DNA of 64,000 nt from JBGRQA01 sp041725895 (GTDB lineage: Bacteria; Bacteroidota; Bacteroidia; Bacteroidales; Marinifilaceae): NCBI GenBank assembly GCA_041725895.1, contig JBGRQA010000023.1, positions 1-64,000 of the forward strand, given 5' to 3'. Below the pieces are notes generated by a model. It saw only the letters and a list, made by a program, of their open reading frames with translations. It searched no databases and was not told the DNA's origin. Positions 44,976-55,590 of the stretch are shown in pieces; the stretch's first letter is position 1; each line of letters begins with the position of its first letter. Position numbers and translations under genes: made by a program.

Positions 44976-47396
44976 ATGGTAGAGAATTTAGTCATTGTTG
45001 AGTCACCTGCTAAGGCCAAAACAATTGAAAAGTTTTTAGGGAAAGACTTTCTTGTGAAGTCAAGCTTCGGTCATATCCGGGATCTTGACAAGAAAGATTT
45101 TGGAATTGACATCAAAAATAATTTCACACCTAAGTATATTGTTTCCCCTGACAAAAAGAAGGTTGTTACCGAACTCCGAAAATTAGCAAAGGAAGCCAAA
45201 ACGGTTTGGATCGCATCCGATGAGGACCGCGAAGGAGAAGCCATCGCGTGGCACCTTTACGAGGTGTTAAAACTAAAAGCGGAAAACACCAAACGAATTG
45301 TTTTTCACGAGATAACCAAAGAAGCCATCCTTAATGCTATTGAAAATCCCCGCTCGATCGATACGAATCTGGTAAACGCTCAACAGGCCCGAAGAATTCT
45401 GGACCGTTTGGTAGGTTTTGAGATCTCTCCGGTACTATGGAAAAAAGTGAAACCCTCACTTTCTGCCGGCCGGGTTCAATCGGTAGCAGTTCGACTTTTG
45501 GTAGAAAGAGAGCGTGAAATAATGGTTTTTACGCCCGAATCCTATTACAAGGCAATTGCTTTGTTTTCTGTAACCGAAGAAAACGGACAAATTAAAGAAT
45601 TCAAAGCGGAATTACCCAAACGGTTCAAGACAAGAGAGGAAACACTGGAATTTTTAGAAAGTTGTAAGAATGCAGAATATAAGGTAGCCAATATCGAAAC
45701 CAAACCTTCGGTACGCAAACCAGCTGCTCCATTTACCACTTCAACCCTACAGCAGGAAGCCAGCCGAAAACTGGGATTCTCCGTTTCGCAAACCATGTCT
45801 ATTGCTCAAAAATTATATGAGGCAGGACACATCACCTATATGAGAACAGACTCGGTAAACCTTTCAAATACTGCACTAAATGCAGCAAAAAAAGCCATTA
45901 CCGACAAGTTGGGTGAGGAATATGTGAAAATTAGAAAATACCAAACAAAGAGTAAAGGCGCTCAGGAGGCTCACGAAGCCATTCGCCCTACCTACATTGA
46001 TAAGGAAGCAATTAGTGGTAGTGATACAGAAAAGAAACTTTATTCTCTGATCTGGAAAAGAACCATTGCATCCCAAATGAGTGATGCCCTGCTTGAAAAA
46101 ACCAATATCAAGATTAACATCTCCACCAATTCAGAATTGCTGGTAGCCACTGGGGAGATGATTAAATTTAATGGTTTCCTTAGCGTTTACATTGAATCCA
46201 CGGATGATGACTATCAAAAGAAAAGCCAGGGATTGCTACCCAAGGTTGAAGTTGACGACATTCTGGATCTGGACAATCTCTGCTCCACTCAACACTTTAC
46301 TCATCGTCCACCAAGATTTACCGAAGCAAGTTTGGTAAAGAAACTGGAAGAACTGGGAATCGGACGACCATCAACCTATGCTCCTACCATTACCACCATC
46401 CAAAATCGCGGATATGTGGTTAAGGAGTCAAGAGATGGCAAGGAGAGAAATTACGAAATCATAACACTTAAGGACAACACCATCTCCGAAAAGACGCAGG
46501 TCCAAATCACCGGTGCTGAAAACAAGAAAATGTTCCCAACAGACATTGGGATTGTAGTTACCGATTTCCTTAATAAGTATTTTGCGAATATAATGAGCTA
46601 CAACTTCACCGCAGATGTGGAGAAAGAATTCGATGATATTGCACTTGGAAACCTGATTTGGCATGAAATGATTGGCAAATTCTACAATCCATTTCACAAA
46701 AACGTTGAAGAAACCCTTGAAAATTCCGAACGAACAACCGGAGAAAGAATTCTTGGAGAAGACCCAAAAACAGGAAAAGTAGTTCTGGTACGAATCGGTC
46801 GCTATGGCCCAATGGCACAATTGGGGGATTCCAACAACGAGGAAGAACCACCTAAGTTTGCCAGCCTGCGAACAGGCCAACATCTTGAAACCATAACTTT
46901 GGAAGATGCATTGGAGTTATTCAAACTCCCTCGCGATTTAGGTACCTACGAAGAGAAAAAGGTAGTAGTTGCAATTGGCCGGTTTGGCCCTTATGTACGT
47001 CATGATGGCAAATTTGCATCCCTAAAAAAGGATATTGATGACCCATTAACCATTGAACTGGACCGCGCTATTGAACTTATCGAGGAGAAAAGAGAAAAGG
47101 ATCGTCAGAAACACATCAAATCATTTGATGAAGATCCAGATTTGCAAATCCTTAATGGTCGATGGGGGCCTTACATCTCCTATCAAAAGGAAAACTATCG
47201 TTTACCCAAAGATCAGGATCCAAAAGCCCTTAGCTTCGATGATTGTATGGAGATTGTAAAAAAGGGTCCTCAAAAAAAGAAGGCTGCATCGAAAAAAACA
47301 ACAACCAAGAAAACAACCACAAAAAAGGCAACAACTAAAAAAACAGCAGCTAAGAAAACAACAGCAAAAAAAAGCACTTCTAAGAAGACTAAATAA
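44976..47396 (+). CDS. topA: DNA topoisomerase I
   Basis: 806 residues, type IA. The Toprim domain starts VESPAKAKTIEKFLG and has SDEDREGEAIAWH; the active-site Tyr is in YMRTDSVNLSN. In place of zinc fingers the C-terminal part carries TopA repeat motifs (GRYGPMAQLG, GRFGPYVRHDG, GRWGPYISYQ). The last 40 residues are a low-complexity Lys/Thr tail (KKTTTKK repeats), likely for DNA contact; at DNA level this is an A-rich repeat. A strong terminator follows. Confidence 0.97.
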   Translation: MVENLVIVESPAKAKTIEKFLGKDFLVKSSFGHIRDLDKKDFGIDIKNNFTPKYIVSPDKKKVVTELRKLAKEAKTVWIASDEDREGEAIAWHLYEVLKLKAENTKRIVFHEITKEAILNAIENPRSIDTNLVNAQQARRILDRLVGFEISPVLWKKVKPSLSAGRVQSVAVRLLVEREREIMVFTPESYYKAIALFSVTEENGQIKEFKAELPKRFKTREETLEFLESCKNAEYKVANIETKPSVRKPAAPFTTSTLQQEASRKLGFSVSQTMSIAQKLYEAGHITYMRTDSVNLSNTALNAAKKAITDKLGEEYVKIRKYQTKSKGAQEAHEAIRPTYIDKEAISGSDTEKKLYSLIWKRTIASQMSDALLEKTNIKINISTNSELLVATGEMIKFNGFLSVYIESTDDDYQKKSQGLLPKVEVDDILDLDNLCSTQHFTHRPPRFTEASLVKKLEELGIGRPSTYAPTITTIQNRGYVVKESRDGKERNYEIITLKDNTISEKTQVQITGAENKKMFPTDIGIVVTDFLNKYFANIMSYNFTADVEKEFDDIALGNLIWHEMIGKFYNPFHKNVEETLENSERTTGERILGEDPKTGKVVLVRIGRYGPMAQLGDSNNEEEPPKFASLRTGQHLETITLEDALELFKLPRDLGTYEEKKVVVAIGRFGPYVRHDGKFASLKKDIDDPLTIELDRAIELIEEKREKDRQKHIKSFDEDPDLQILNGRWGPYISYQKENYRLPKDQDPKALSFDDCMEIVKKGPQKKKAASKKTTTKKTTTKKATTKKTAAKKTTAKKSTSKKTK

Positions 47397-47416
47397 TTAA
47401 TTTAATGATTATTACA

Positions 47417-47448
47417 AGAAGGCAGAAACGTAGGTTTCTGCCTTTTTT
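47417..47448 (+). terminator. Rho-independent terminator of topA
   Basis: AAGGCAGAAAC-GTAG-GTTTCTGCCTT followed by TTTT; perfect 11-bp stem. Confidence 0.92.
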
Positions 47449-47721
47449 GTTCAAAAATATTATTAACAAAACATTATTATCTCGCAAAATAGTATTATAA
47501 TTGAAGCAGAAATACAAACTCAGGATTTATAGTTAAATAGGGTTGCGTCTGATTTTCATCAAACAATCATTTTTTGTGCTGAACGTTTTATTTTTGTTAA
47601 TGGATAGTTACTTTTCGTTGACAAAAACATCTTTGGAGGTGATAAAACTTGTAAGCCTTATTTTTTTTTATTTACTTTACTTCTTGCAGTTTTAACCCTT
47701 AGCTGAACCATAATACCCTGT
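47449..47721. other. Upstream region of the T9SS core operon
   Basis: About 270 bp of AT-rich sequence without a gene. A -7-like TATTTTTG is at 47589-47596, but no -33 box at normal spacing is seen, so the start of the porP-gldKLMN transcript is uncertain. Confidence 0.5.
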
Positions 47722-48645
47722 ATGAAAAAACTTTTTTTCTTCATAGCATTTTTATTGCCATTTTCTGGAGTTAAAGCACAGCAGGATCCGCAATTCAGTC
47801 AAAATATGTTTAACAGAATTGCCATTAACCCTGCCGCTGCCGGAATGGAAAAAGGTATCTGTGCTTCAGCCATTAACCGTCAACAATGGGTTGGATTTGA
47901 CAATGCCCCGGTTACAACCGTTTTCAACGTGGATGCTCCTGTAAAATTTGGAAACAGGGAACACGGATTGGGGTTAACCATTATAAGTGATAAACTGGGA
48001 TTTGAAAAAAACAACAACCTTCACTTCAGTTACTCATTTCACAAAAAACTTGGAAAAGGAAGTCTGAATTTTGGACTACAATTGGGAATTCAGAATAATG
48101 CCTTAAAAGGGCAATGGATTCCACCGGAAGAAAATAGTGATGACCCCCTCCTTTCCGGTGGACAGATTGACGAAAGCCAATTGGTTTTTGACTCTGGTTT
48201 AGGTATATTCTACCAACAGAACAATTTTTATCTGGGGGCTTCGGTTACACATCTCAATCAGTCCACTGTTAAATATGGAACAAGTATGGAGATTTATCTG
48301 GCCCGCCATTATTACGTAATGGGCGGATACACTCTTCAAATATCTGAACCATGGGAAATCGTTCCTTCCCTATTTTACAAAACAGATGGAAAAATCTCCC
48401 AAATTGACATAAATTCAAACATTGTATACAATAAAAAGTTTTGGGGTGGCGTTTCCTATAGGATTGAAGATGCAATCGTTACTATGTTGGGAATCCAACT
48501 CAAAAATGGACTTCGTTTCGGATATGCATATGATATTTCAACATCAAAAATAGCCAAGGGATCTCACGAATTCCTCCTGGCTTACTGTTTTACTCCGAGA
48601 CTCGAAAAGAAGAAGCAAAGATATAAAAGTGTTAGATTTTTATAA
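47722..48645 (+). CDS. PorP/SprF family T9SS outer membrane protein
   Basis: 307 residues with a signal peptide (LFFFIAFLLPFSGVKAQ). The block QDPQFSQNMFNRIAINPAAAG and RQQWVGFDNAPVT are the family signature. PorP/SprF proteins form outer-membrane barrels that link the T9SS or its cargo to the cell surface. It is the first gene of the operon, 46 bp before gldK, the standard Bacteroidota arrangement. PorP and SprF cannot be told apart from sequence alone; the position favours PorP. Confidence 0.92.
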   Translation: MKKLFFFIAFLLPFSGVKAQQDPQFSQNMFNRIAINPAAAGMEKGICASAINRQQWVGFDNAPVTTVFNVDAPVKFGNREHGLGLTIISDKLGFEKNNNLHFSYSFHKKLGKGSLNFGLQLGIQNNALKGQWIPPEENSDDPLLSGGQIDESQLVFDSGLGIFYQQNNFYLGASVTHLNQSTVKYGTSMEIYLARHYYVMGGYTLQISEPWEIVPSLFYKTDGKISQIDINSNIVYNKKFWGGVSYRIEDAIVTMLGIQLKNGLRFGYAYDISTSKIAKGSHEFLLAYCFTPRLEKKKQRYKSVRFL

Positions 48646-48691
48646 AATTTTGAACAATTAATGCAATTTGCATAAACATACAGATAGCACT

Positions 48692-50029
48692 ATGAACAAA
48701 CTACTTATCACACTAGGTGTAATTGTTGCCCTTTTTCTGTCCAGTTGTGGCAAAAGAACTGGACATGGAGAATTGGTTGGGGTAGGCCAACGCGGGAAGT
48801 GGTTCGAACCCAAGCCCTTTGGCATGGTATTAATCCCCCGAGGTAGCTTTACCATGGGTCCCAACGATCAGGATGTTGCCTGGGCCCTTAATGCGAGTAC
48901 AAAAACCGTATCGGTGGAAGCTTTCTGGATGGATGAAACCGAAATCACAAACAATGAATACCGTCAATTTGTTTATTGGGTAAGAGATTCAATTGCTCGT
49001 CAGAAACTAGGCGATCAATTCGAAGAATTCCTTATTGCTGAAGATGAGAACGGGAATCCAATTGATCCTCCCTACCTCAATTGGGATGAAAGACTGGAGT
49101 GGGATAATGAAGAATATTCCGAAATACTGGAAGACATGTACCTTCCTGCTCATGAACGATTTTTTCGCCGCAAAGAAATTGATACCCGAAAACTTAACTA
49201 CCAGTACGAATGGGTTGATTTGCAGCAGGCTGCAAAAAAATCCAATCGTTACAACTACCAATCGGGCAGTTACGAGGGAATGGTCGATGACTACAAGGGA
49301 GGACGGAAAAACATTGAGGATCGCTCTTCGTTTATTATGAAGGAAGTGATCAATGTATACCCGGACACACTCTGCTGGATCCACGATTTCACCTACTCCT
49401 ATAACGAACCATGGACAAAAAGATATTTCTGGCATCCCGGATACGATGACTATCCTGTAGTTGGAGTTTCCTGGCAACAAGCCACAGCCTTCAGTATCTG
49501 GAGAACTCGTTACCACAATTCTGCTTTAAGAAGTGAAGGAGATGCTCCCGTACAGGACTACCGACTTCCAACCGAATCAGAATGGGAATATGCTGCCCGA
49601 GGTGGTTTAAATCTAAACATGTATCCATGGGGAGGTCCTTATACCCGTAACAATAAAGGTTGTTTCCTTGCCAATTTCAAACCCCTTCGTGGAAACTATG
49701 TTGACGATGGAGGTCTGGTAACACTTCCTGTTGGAAGTTACGAACCTAATGAATTCGGTTTGTATGATATGGCAGGTAATGTCGCGGAATGGACGTCTGG
49801 TGCCTTTGATGAATCAGCCTATAGCTTTACTCACGATTTGAATCCGAATTACGAGTACAATGCCCTACCGGATGATCCTCCGGCACTCAAACGTAAAGTA
49901 ATCCGGGGAGGATCCTGGAAAGATATTGGATATTTCTTACAAAATGCCACTCGAACTTACGAATATCAGGATACTGCCAAATCCTACATTGGATTCCGCT
50001 GTGTTCGTACTTTCCTTGGCCGTAAGTAA
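48692..50029 (+). CDS. gldK: T9SS ring lipoprotein GldK/PorK
   Basis: 445 residues from the ATG at 48692, which gives a lipoprotein signal (LLITLGVIVALFLSSC, mature Cys19); the open frame from TTG at 48668 is less likely. The body is a formylglycine-generating-enzyme-like (SUMF1) fold with PRGSFTMGPNDQD, VVGVSWQQATAFS, RLPTESEWEYAARGG and RGGSWKDIGYF. It forms with GldN the periplasmic ring on the outer membrane. First of the gldKLMN set, 49 bp before gldL. Confidence 0.96.
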   Translation: MNKLLITLGVIVALFLSSCGKRTGHGELVGVGQRGKWFEPKPFGMVLIPRGSFTMGPNDQDVAWALNASTKTVSVEAFWMDETEITNNEYRQFVYWVRDSIARQKLGDQFEEFLIAEDENGNPIDPPYLNWDERLEWDNEEYSEILEDMYLPAHERFFRRKEIDTRKLNYQYEWVDLQQAAKKSNRYNYQSGSYEGMVDDYKGGRKNIEDRSSFIMKEVINVYPDTLCWIHDFTYSYNEPWTKRYFWHPGYDDYPVVGVSWQQATAFSIWRTRYHNSALRSEGDAPVQDYRLPTESEWEYAARGGLNLNMYPWGGPYTRNNKGCFLANFKPLRGNYVDDGGLVTLPVGSYEPNEFGLYDMAGNVAEWTSGAFDESAYSFTHDLNPNYEYNALPDDPPALKRKVIRGGSWKDIGYFLQNATRTYEYQDTAKSYIGFRCVRTFLGRK

Positions 50030-50078
50030 GTCACTATAAACTATTTTATTAGATCTGTTAAAAAAAACACAAACTAAC

Positions 50079-51065
50079 ATGAATATTACGGAACTTGTAC
50101 AATCACCTCGTTGGAAGAAGTTTATGGCCTATGTGTATGGTTGGGGTGCTGCAGTTGTATTGATTGGAGCGCTGTTTAAAATCCAGCACTACCCGTACGC
50201 CGGAGTGTTGCTAACCGTTGGTATGATGACCGAAGTGATAATCTTTTTCTTTTCCGCTTTTGAACCCCCACATGAACAACCCGATTGGAGTTTAGTATAT
50301 CCTGAATTAATTGGGTTAGAACCAAGAGAAAGAGGAGGAACTGGTAACGTTCAAATTGAAGGGATTGAACAATTACAAGCCCTGCTGGAAAATATGAGCA
50401 CAAATCCGGAATCAACCGTCAATTTACAGGAAGGATTAAGCAAACTTTCCAAAACAGCAGAAAAATTAGCTGACCTTTCAGACGCTTCTCTGGCAACAGA
50501 AAACTATGTCAACAAAATGAATTCGGCTTCAGAATCGGTTGGTAAGCTATCTGAGAACTACCTGCAGTCAACAGAGCACCTTTCCAACTCTGCTCGCCAG
50601 CTTGTAGATAGTTATTCTCAAACAGCAGATGTTATCTCCAACTCAGGAAAAAATGTAGCAGAACAAATGAACCAGACAGGCTCTCAATTGGCCCAGCAAA
50701 TAAATGCTTCCGGGAACGGAGTCTTGGAGTCCTATAAAACCTTAAATGAATCGCTTAGTAAGAACTTTGAAGAATTAACTCAAAATAATAGCGATTACAA
50801 ACTGCAATTGGAAAACATGAATAAAAATCTGTCTTCCCTAAATTCAGTTTACGAGCTACAACTCAATCACACCAATGAGCAAATTCAAAAATCTCAGGGA
50901 ATGCATAAAAACATGAATGAGATTCTTGAAAATTTGAGTTCCTCTTTGGAAAACGCTCAATCGTACAGAAAGGAGACCGAACAGCTGAACAAAAATCTTT
51001 CGGCCCTAAACAATATTTATGGCAATATGTTGAGTGCCATGGATATCAACAACAATCGTAACTAA
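50079..51065 (+). CDS. gldL: T9SS motor protein GldL/PorL
   Basis: 328 residues. Two transmembrane helices near the N-terminus (about 16-36 and 45-63) carry the charged residues expected for the proton channel (Lys in LFKIQHY, Glu in MMTEVIIFF). The cytoplasmic part after residue 70 is long and predicted to be coiled coil. GldL with GldM forms the inner-membrane motor that powers secretion and gliding. Confidence 0.96.
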   Translation: MNITELVQSPRWKKFMAYVYGWGAAVVLIGALFKIQHYPYAGVLLTVGMMTEVIIFFFSAFEPPHEQPDWSLVYPELIGLEPRERGGTGNVQIEGIEQLQALLENMSTNPESTVNLQEGLSKLSKTAEKLADLSDASLATENYVNKMNSASESVGKLSENYLQSTEHLSNSARQLVDSYSQTADVISNSGKNVAEQMNQTGSQLAQQINASGNGVLESYKTLNESLSKNFEELTQNNSDYKLQLENMNKNLSSLNSVYELQLNHTNEQIQKSQGMHKNMNEILENLSSSLENAQSYRKETEQLNKNLSALNNIYGNMLSAMDINNNRN

Positions 51066-51092
51066 TACAAAAAATAGAACATCTGATCAGAA

Positions 51093-52634
51093 ATGGGAGC
51101 AACGAACTGTAAAGAGACGCCGAGACAAAAAATGATCGGGATGATGTATTTATTTCTGACAGCAATGTTGGCGATAAATGTTTCGAACGAAGTATTAGAG
51201 GCCTTTACGATTATTGATAACGGGATTGTTAAAACCATACAAACTTTTGAGGAAAAAAATGATCAAATGTATGCTTCCTTTGAGCAAGCCTACAGAATGA
51301 ATCCTTCAAAAGTAGCCTCAGCAAGAGAACAAGCACTAGTTGTGCGACAAAAATCCGACAGCTTGTTTCGGTATATTAAAGACCTGAAACAAATCATCGT
51401 TCAAAAAGCTGATGGACCGGAAGCTGATGTAAACAATATCAAGAAAAAAGATAATATTGACGTGGCGGCTGAAGTCATGATTGTTAATCGAAATGGTACA
51501 AGATTACGTAAAGCCATCGAAAGCTACCGGGAATACATCTTATCACGAGTTAGTGAGGAAGATTCTACGCTTCGCCACGCGATGATGGAAACCTTGGATA
51601 CTTCTCATCCTCCGGCAAAGGATGGTGCGATTCCAACCTGGGAATCTCATCAATTCGGACATATTCCTTTGGCAGGAGCGGTAACCCTGCTGACCAAACT
51701 TCAAAGTGATATCCGGAATACGGAGTCGGACGTGATCAATTACATTTACAATCAAATTGAAGCAGAGTCGTACAAGTTTAACAAGTTGAATGCAGAAGTA
51801 TTCGCCAAATCGAACTACGTTTTAAAGGGAGATGAATACGAAGCTGAAATCTTTTTGGCAGCTCAGGACACAACCTTAACGCCGCGCATTTACCTGAATA
51901 ATGGAACGCAGATTACCAAATTTAAGGATGGTAAGGGGATTTTCCGTGTTAAGGCAAACGAAGTTGGTGAAAAGGAATGGGGAGGTGTTATTCGCTACAG
52001 AACTCCTTCAGGAAAAGAACAAAGATATACTTTCAGTAGTAAATACCTGGTGGCAGAACCCAATGTAGTGGTCTCTCCTACTAAAATGAACGTTTTCTAT
52101 GTAGGAGTAGATAACCCGGTTAGTATTTCGGTTCCTGGTATTCCAATGGATCGAATTCGGGCAAGAATGACCAATGGAAAGATTTCAAAAAATGGGAACG
52201 CTTTTGTAGTACGTCCTGACATTCCATTCCGGGTTGCAAAAATTACGGTGGATGCAAATTTTGATGGGGAATACAAACCACTAAAATCGGTTGATTTCCG
52301 TGTAAAACCCATTCCGGATCCAGTGGCCAAAGTAGCCGGGAAAAATGGAGGGTCAATCAAAAAGAATATATTGCTGGCACAAACCGGAGTAGATGCAGTA
52401 TTGGATAATTTTGATTTTGATTTAAAATTCAAAATTACCGGATTTACTGTGAGTACTATTGTAAAAGGGTATACTCGTGATGAAACATCACGCAGTGACA
52501 TGTTTACCCGAGAACAAATAGCACTCCTAAAAACTTTAACCCGAAATAAAAAAGTATATATTGAAGATATACGGGCAGAAGGTCCTGATGGGGAAACCCG
52601 AAAATTACCAGCTATTTCATTCCGAATTAAGTAA
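51093..52634 (+). CDS. gldM: T9SS motor protein GldM/PorM
   Basis: 513 residues. A single N-terminal transmembrane helix (MMYLFLTAMLAINVSNEVLEAF) follows a short cytoplasmic tail (MGATNCKETPRQKMIG). The long periplasmic part has four beta-rich domains (D1-D4) that reach the GldK/GldN ring; blocks such as YVGVDNPVSISVPG mark the third domain. It is 27 bp after gldL and 15 bp before gldN. Confidence 0.96.
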   Translation: MGATNCKETPRQKMIGMMYLFLTAMLAINVSNEVLEAFTIIDNGIVKTIQTFEEKNDQMYASFEQAYRMNPSKVASAREQALVVRQKSDSLFRYIKDLKQIIVQKADGPEADVNNIKKKDNIDVAAEVMIVNRNGTRLRKAIESYREYILSRVSEEDSTLRHAMMETLDTSHPPAKDGAIPTWESHQFGHIPLAGAVTLLTKLQSDIRNTESDVINYIYNQIEAESYKFNKLNAEVFAKSNYVLKGDEYEAEIFLAAQDTTLTPRIYLNNGTQITKFKDGKGIFRVKANEVGEKEWGGVIRYRTPSGKEQRYTFSSKYLVAEPNVVVSPTKMNVFYVGVDNPVSISVPGIPMDRIRARMTNGKISKNGNAFVVRPDIPFRVAKITVDANFDGEYKPLKSVDFRVKPIPDPVAKVAGKNGGSIKKNILLAQTGVDAVLDNFDFDLKFKITGFTVSTIVKGYTRDETSRSDMFTREQIALLKTLTRNKKVYIEDIRAEGPDGETRKLPAISFRIK

Positions 52635-52649
52635 TAAAATTTACATATC

Positions 52650-53501
52650 ATGAAAAAAGCCTTATTACTAATTATTGGTTTAGCAATGTTTTGTGGATTC
52701 AGTCAAGTATCCACCGCACAAACCATAGCAACCAGTGTTTACGAGAAAAATCACATAAAAAATCGTAAACCGATTCCATTTGCGAACATTCGTGAATCGG
52801 ACATCATGTGGTCTAAATTAGTGTGGAGAATTATTGACCTACGAGAGAAGATGAATCTTCCCCTCTACTATCCCACACAACAACAGGACGATCGATACAG
52901 CATGATCGACCTATTGCTTTACGGTATAGAAAATGAAGGCTTAACTGCTTACGATACCAATGATGACGAATTTAAAATGCCCATGACCATGGACCAAATT
53001 CGCACCAAATTCGATGCCGAGGACGATACCATCAGACAACGGAATCGATTAACCGGAGAATTGGAGCAGAAAATCATCGCGGGGGAAATGCATTCTGACG
53101 AAGTAAAACGTTACCTTGTAAAAGAACAATGGTTTTTCGACAAGCAAACATCAACACTTCAGGTCCGAATAATTGGCCTTTGCCCAATTCGTGAATATGT
53201 AAAAGAAGGAGAATCTGAAATGGACGGTGTTCAGCGTAAGCAGTTGTTCTGGGTATATTTCCCAGAAGTACGCTCCTTATTCGCATCGCATGAAGTTTTT
53301 AATCCTTTCAATGATGCCTTCCGCTATTCTTTTGATGACCTGTTCATGAAAAGACGTTTCAGCAGTTTTATTACTCAAGTTTCAAACGTATTTAACAACC
53401 GTCAAATTAACGACTATACGCTTGGAATCCAATCAATGCTGGAAGCCGAAAGAATTAAGAATGATATCCAAACTTTTGAACATGACTTGTGGGAATTCTA
53501 A
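52650..53501 (+). CDS. gldN: T9SS ring protein GldN/PorN
   Basis: 283 residues with a signal peptide (LLIIGLAMFCGFSQVSTAQ). The blocks RESDIMWSKLVWRIIDLREK, LYYPTQ, IGLCPIREY and FWVYFPEVRSLFASHEVFNP are those of GldN, which binds GldK. Last gene of the core operon, followed by a perfect terminator. Confidence 0.96.
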   Translation: MKKALLLIIGLAMFCGFSQVSTAQTIATSVYEKNHIKNRKPIPFANIRESDIMWSKLVWRIIDLREKMNLPLYYPTQQQDDRYSMIDLLLYGIENEGLTAYDTNDDEFKMPMTMDQIRTKFDAEDDTIRQRNRLTGELEQKIIAGEMHSDEVKRYLVKEQWFFDKQTSTLQVRIIGLCPIREYVKEGESEMDGVQRKQLFWVYFPEVRSLFASHEVFNPFNDAFRYSFDDLFMKRRFSSFITQVSNVFNNRQINDYTLGIQSMLEAERIKNDIQTFEHDLWEF

Positions 53502-53520
53502 TGCCCTCACAACATAAAAT

Positions 53521-53547
53521 AAAAAAAGGCCCATATGGGCCTTTTTT
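53521..53547. terminator. Bidirectional terminator after gldN
   Basis: AAAAAAGGCCCATATGGGCC followed by TTTTTTT: palindrome with A and T runs, placed between the convergent gldN and mannose-1-P guanylyltransferase genes. Confidence 0.92.
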
Positions 53548-53566
53548 TATTTTATATCATTCCATA

Positions 53567-54655
53567 TCAAACGTATTCTTCACCTTTATTCAATTTTACG
53601 TCATTCACAATTTTTCGTATCTCCTGTTCATCCTTCTTTTTACAGATTAACAAAGAATTTTCAGACTCCACAACAATATAGTCTTTAAGCCCCTGAATAA
53701 TCACCAATTTATCGTTGGGTACATTCACCATACAATTCTTTGCCTCATAAAGCATGACTTGTTCCCCTTGGATCACATTTTTGTTATCATCTTTCTGTGA
53801 ATGTTCATACAAAGAACCCCAGGTGCCCAAATCAGACCAACCAAAATCAGCACATTGCACAAAAACATTTTCGGCCTTTTCGAGGATGCCATAATCTATG
53901 GAGATATTCTGGCATTCGGCATAAATATTATTAATAACCGCTTGTTCCGATTCCGACCCAATACTGTTCTTTTCATTCTGAAACAAAGTACTCATCTCGG
54001 GCAAATACTTCTGATAAGCTTTTTCAATAGCTTTAAGCGACCACAGAAAAATGCCGGAATTCCAATAAAACTCTCCCGATTCATAAAAAATTTGAGCCAT
54101 CTCCAAATGAGGCTTTTCAGTAAAAGTCTTAACAGCAAATAAATTGGAGTAACCGGTAACTATTTTGCCATTCACCTGAATGTAGCCATATCCAGTTTCA
54201 GGTCTGGAGGGAGGAATACCCAAGGTCAACAACTCTTCATTCTTTCCCACAAAATCCAATCCGTGCTCAATCACTTCCTGGAAAACCTGCTCCTTTAAAA
54301 TTAAATGATCAGCCGGTGTTACTATTATTCTTGCCTCGGGATTCATCTTCTGAATTCGCGAATTAGCATAGGCGATACAGGGAGCTGTATTTCTACGGAG
54401 AGGCTCAAGTAGAACTTGGTCTTCCCGAAGCTCAGGCAATTGTTCCAGCACCAAATCCTTATAGGAAGAATTAGTTACAACCAAGAAATTTTCCACAGGA
54501 CACAAACTTTGAAACCGTTCGAAAGTTTGCTGAATGAGAGTTTTTCCAGTGCCGAGAATATCAAGAAATTGTTTAGGGCGGGAGGACTTGCTTAATGGCC
54601 AAAAGCGAGATCCCACTCCTCCGGCCATAATTACGCAATAATTGTTTTTATCCAT
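53567..54655 (-). CDS. manC: Mannose-1-phosphate guanylyltransferase
   Basis: 362 residues: only the nucleotidyltransferase domain, without the isomerase domain of bifunctional ManC. It makes GDP-mannose for surface polysaccharides. The signature MAGGVGSRFWPLSKSSRPKQF, the substrate blocks ITPADHLI, ETGYGYI, FTEKP and WNSGIFLW are present. Single gene with its own terminator. Confidence 0.93.
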   Translation of the reverse strand: MDKNNYCVIMAGGVGSRFWPLSKSSRPKQFLDILGTGKTLIQQTFERFQSLCPVENFLVVTNSSYKDLVLEQLPELREDQVLLEPLRRNTAPCIAYANSRIQKMNPEARIIVTPADHLILKEQVFQEVIEHGLDFVGKNEELLTLGIPPSRPETGYGYIQVNGKIVTGYSNLFAVKTFTEKPHLEMAQIFYESGEFYWNSGIFLWSLKAIEKAYQKYLPEMSTLFQNEKNSIGSESEQAVINNIYAECQNISIDYGILEKAENVFVQCADFGWSDLGTWGSLYEHSQKDDNKNVIQGEQVMLYEAKNCMVNVPNDKLVIIQGLKDYIVVESENSLLICKKKDEQEIRKIVNDVKLNKGEEYV

Positions 54656-54849
54656 TTGCTATTGAAATTTCTGTTATCTGAAGCTTTGCTCTCCAAATAC
54701 AAGTTCATTTTATCATTTTCTAAATTACTGAAAAGCACGTAGATTTCAAAAATGAATATGACTATATCAGGGTCTAAATGATGGTTTAAGCCCTGTAAAC
54801 GCCTGACTTAAACAAATTATTTGTAATTTTATCATAAAGAATTCAACTC

Positions 54850-55590
54850 ATGAACTTATTTGAACTCATCGGAAAATACTTTCGATTTCTTCTGAAAGTA
54901 TTTGCCAAACCGGAAAAAAGTCGTTTGTACTATTCACAAGTCGTGAAAGAGATTCACAAACTAGGGATCAATTCCATCGGAATCGTGGTAATTATATCTT
55001 CTTTTATGGGAGCCGTAATTGCTTTGCAAACTGCCTATAATATGGATAATCCACTCCTGCCAGATTATCTGATAGGGTATACCACAAGGGAATCAATGAT
55101 TTTAGAATTTTCATCCACAATTGTTGGATTAATTCTGGCTGGAAAAGTTGGCTCCAACATTGCTTCGGAAATTGGAACAATGCGAATTAGTGAACAAATT
55201 GATGCTCTCGAAATAATGGGAATCAATTCTGCCGGCTATTTGGTACTCCCAAAGATTATTGCTGCACTTTTCATCAATCCTTTCCTGTATATACTTAGTG
55301 TCTTTGTAGGAATATTGGGAGGAATGGCTGCAGGAGTATTCTCTGGCGTAGTTACTGTTCCTGACTTTATCTATGGTGTTCAGTTTGGATTTATTCCTTA
55401 CTATATCACTTACTCTCTGATCAAAACTGCCTGTTTTGCCTTTATTATTACCTCTGTTCCCGCTTTCTTTGGATATTTTGTGAACGGCGGTGCCCTGGAG
55501 GTCGGCAAAGCCAGCACCAAAGCTGTGGTAAACAGCAGTATACTGATCCTGCTGTTTAATTTAATTCTCACTCAAATGCTATTGCAATGA
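54850..55590 (+). CDS. mlaE: MlaE-type ABC transporter permease
   Basis: 246 residues with five or six hydrophobic segments. The MlaE family (permease of the phospholipid transporter that keeps outer-membrane lipid asymmetry) is recognised by VIISSFMGAVIALQTAYN, AGKVGSNIASEIGTMRISEQIDALE and the C-terminal GKASTKAVVNS. It overlaps mlaF by 4 bp. No MCE-domain gene (mlaD) follows here, so the solute-binding partner must lie elsewhere. Confidence 0.93.
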   Translation: MNLFELIGKYFRFLLKVFAKPEKSRLYYSQVVKEIHKLGINSIGIVVIISSFMGAVIALQTAYNMDNPLLPDYLIGYTTRESMILEFSSTIVGLILAGKVGSNIASEIGTMRISEQIDALEIMGINSAGYLVLPKIIAALFINPFLYILSVFVGILGGMAAGVFSGVVTVPDFIYGVQFGFIPYYITYSLIKTACFAFIITSVPAFFGYFVNGGALEVGKASTKAVVNSSILILLFNLILTQMLLQ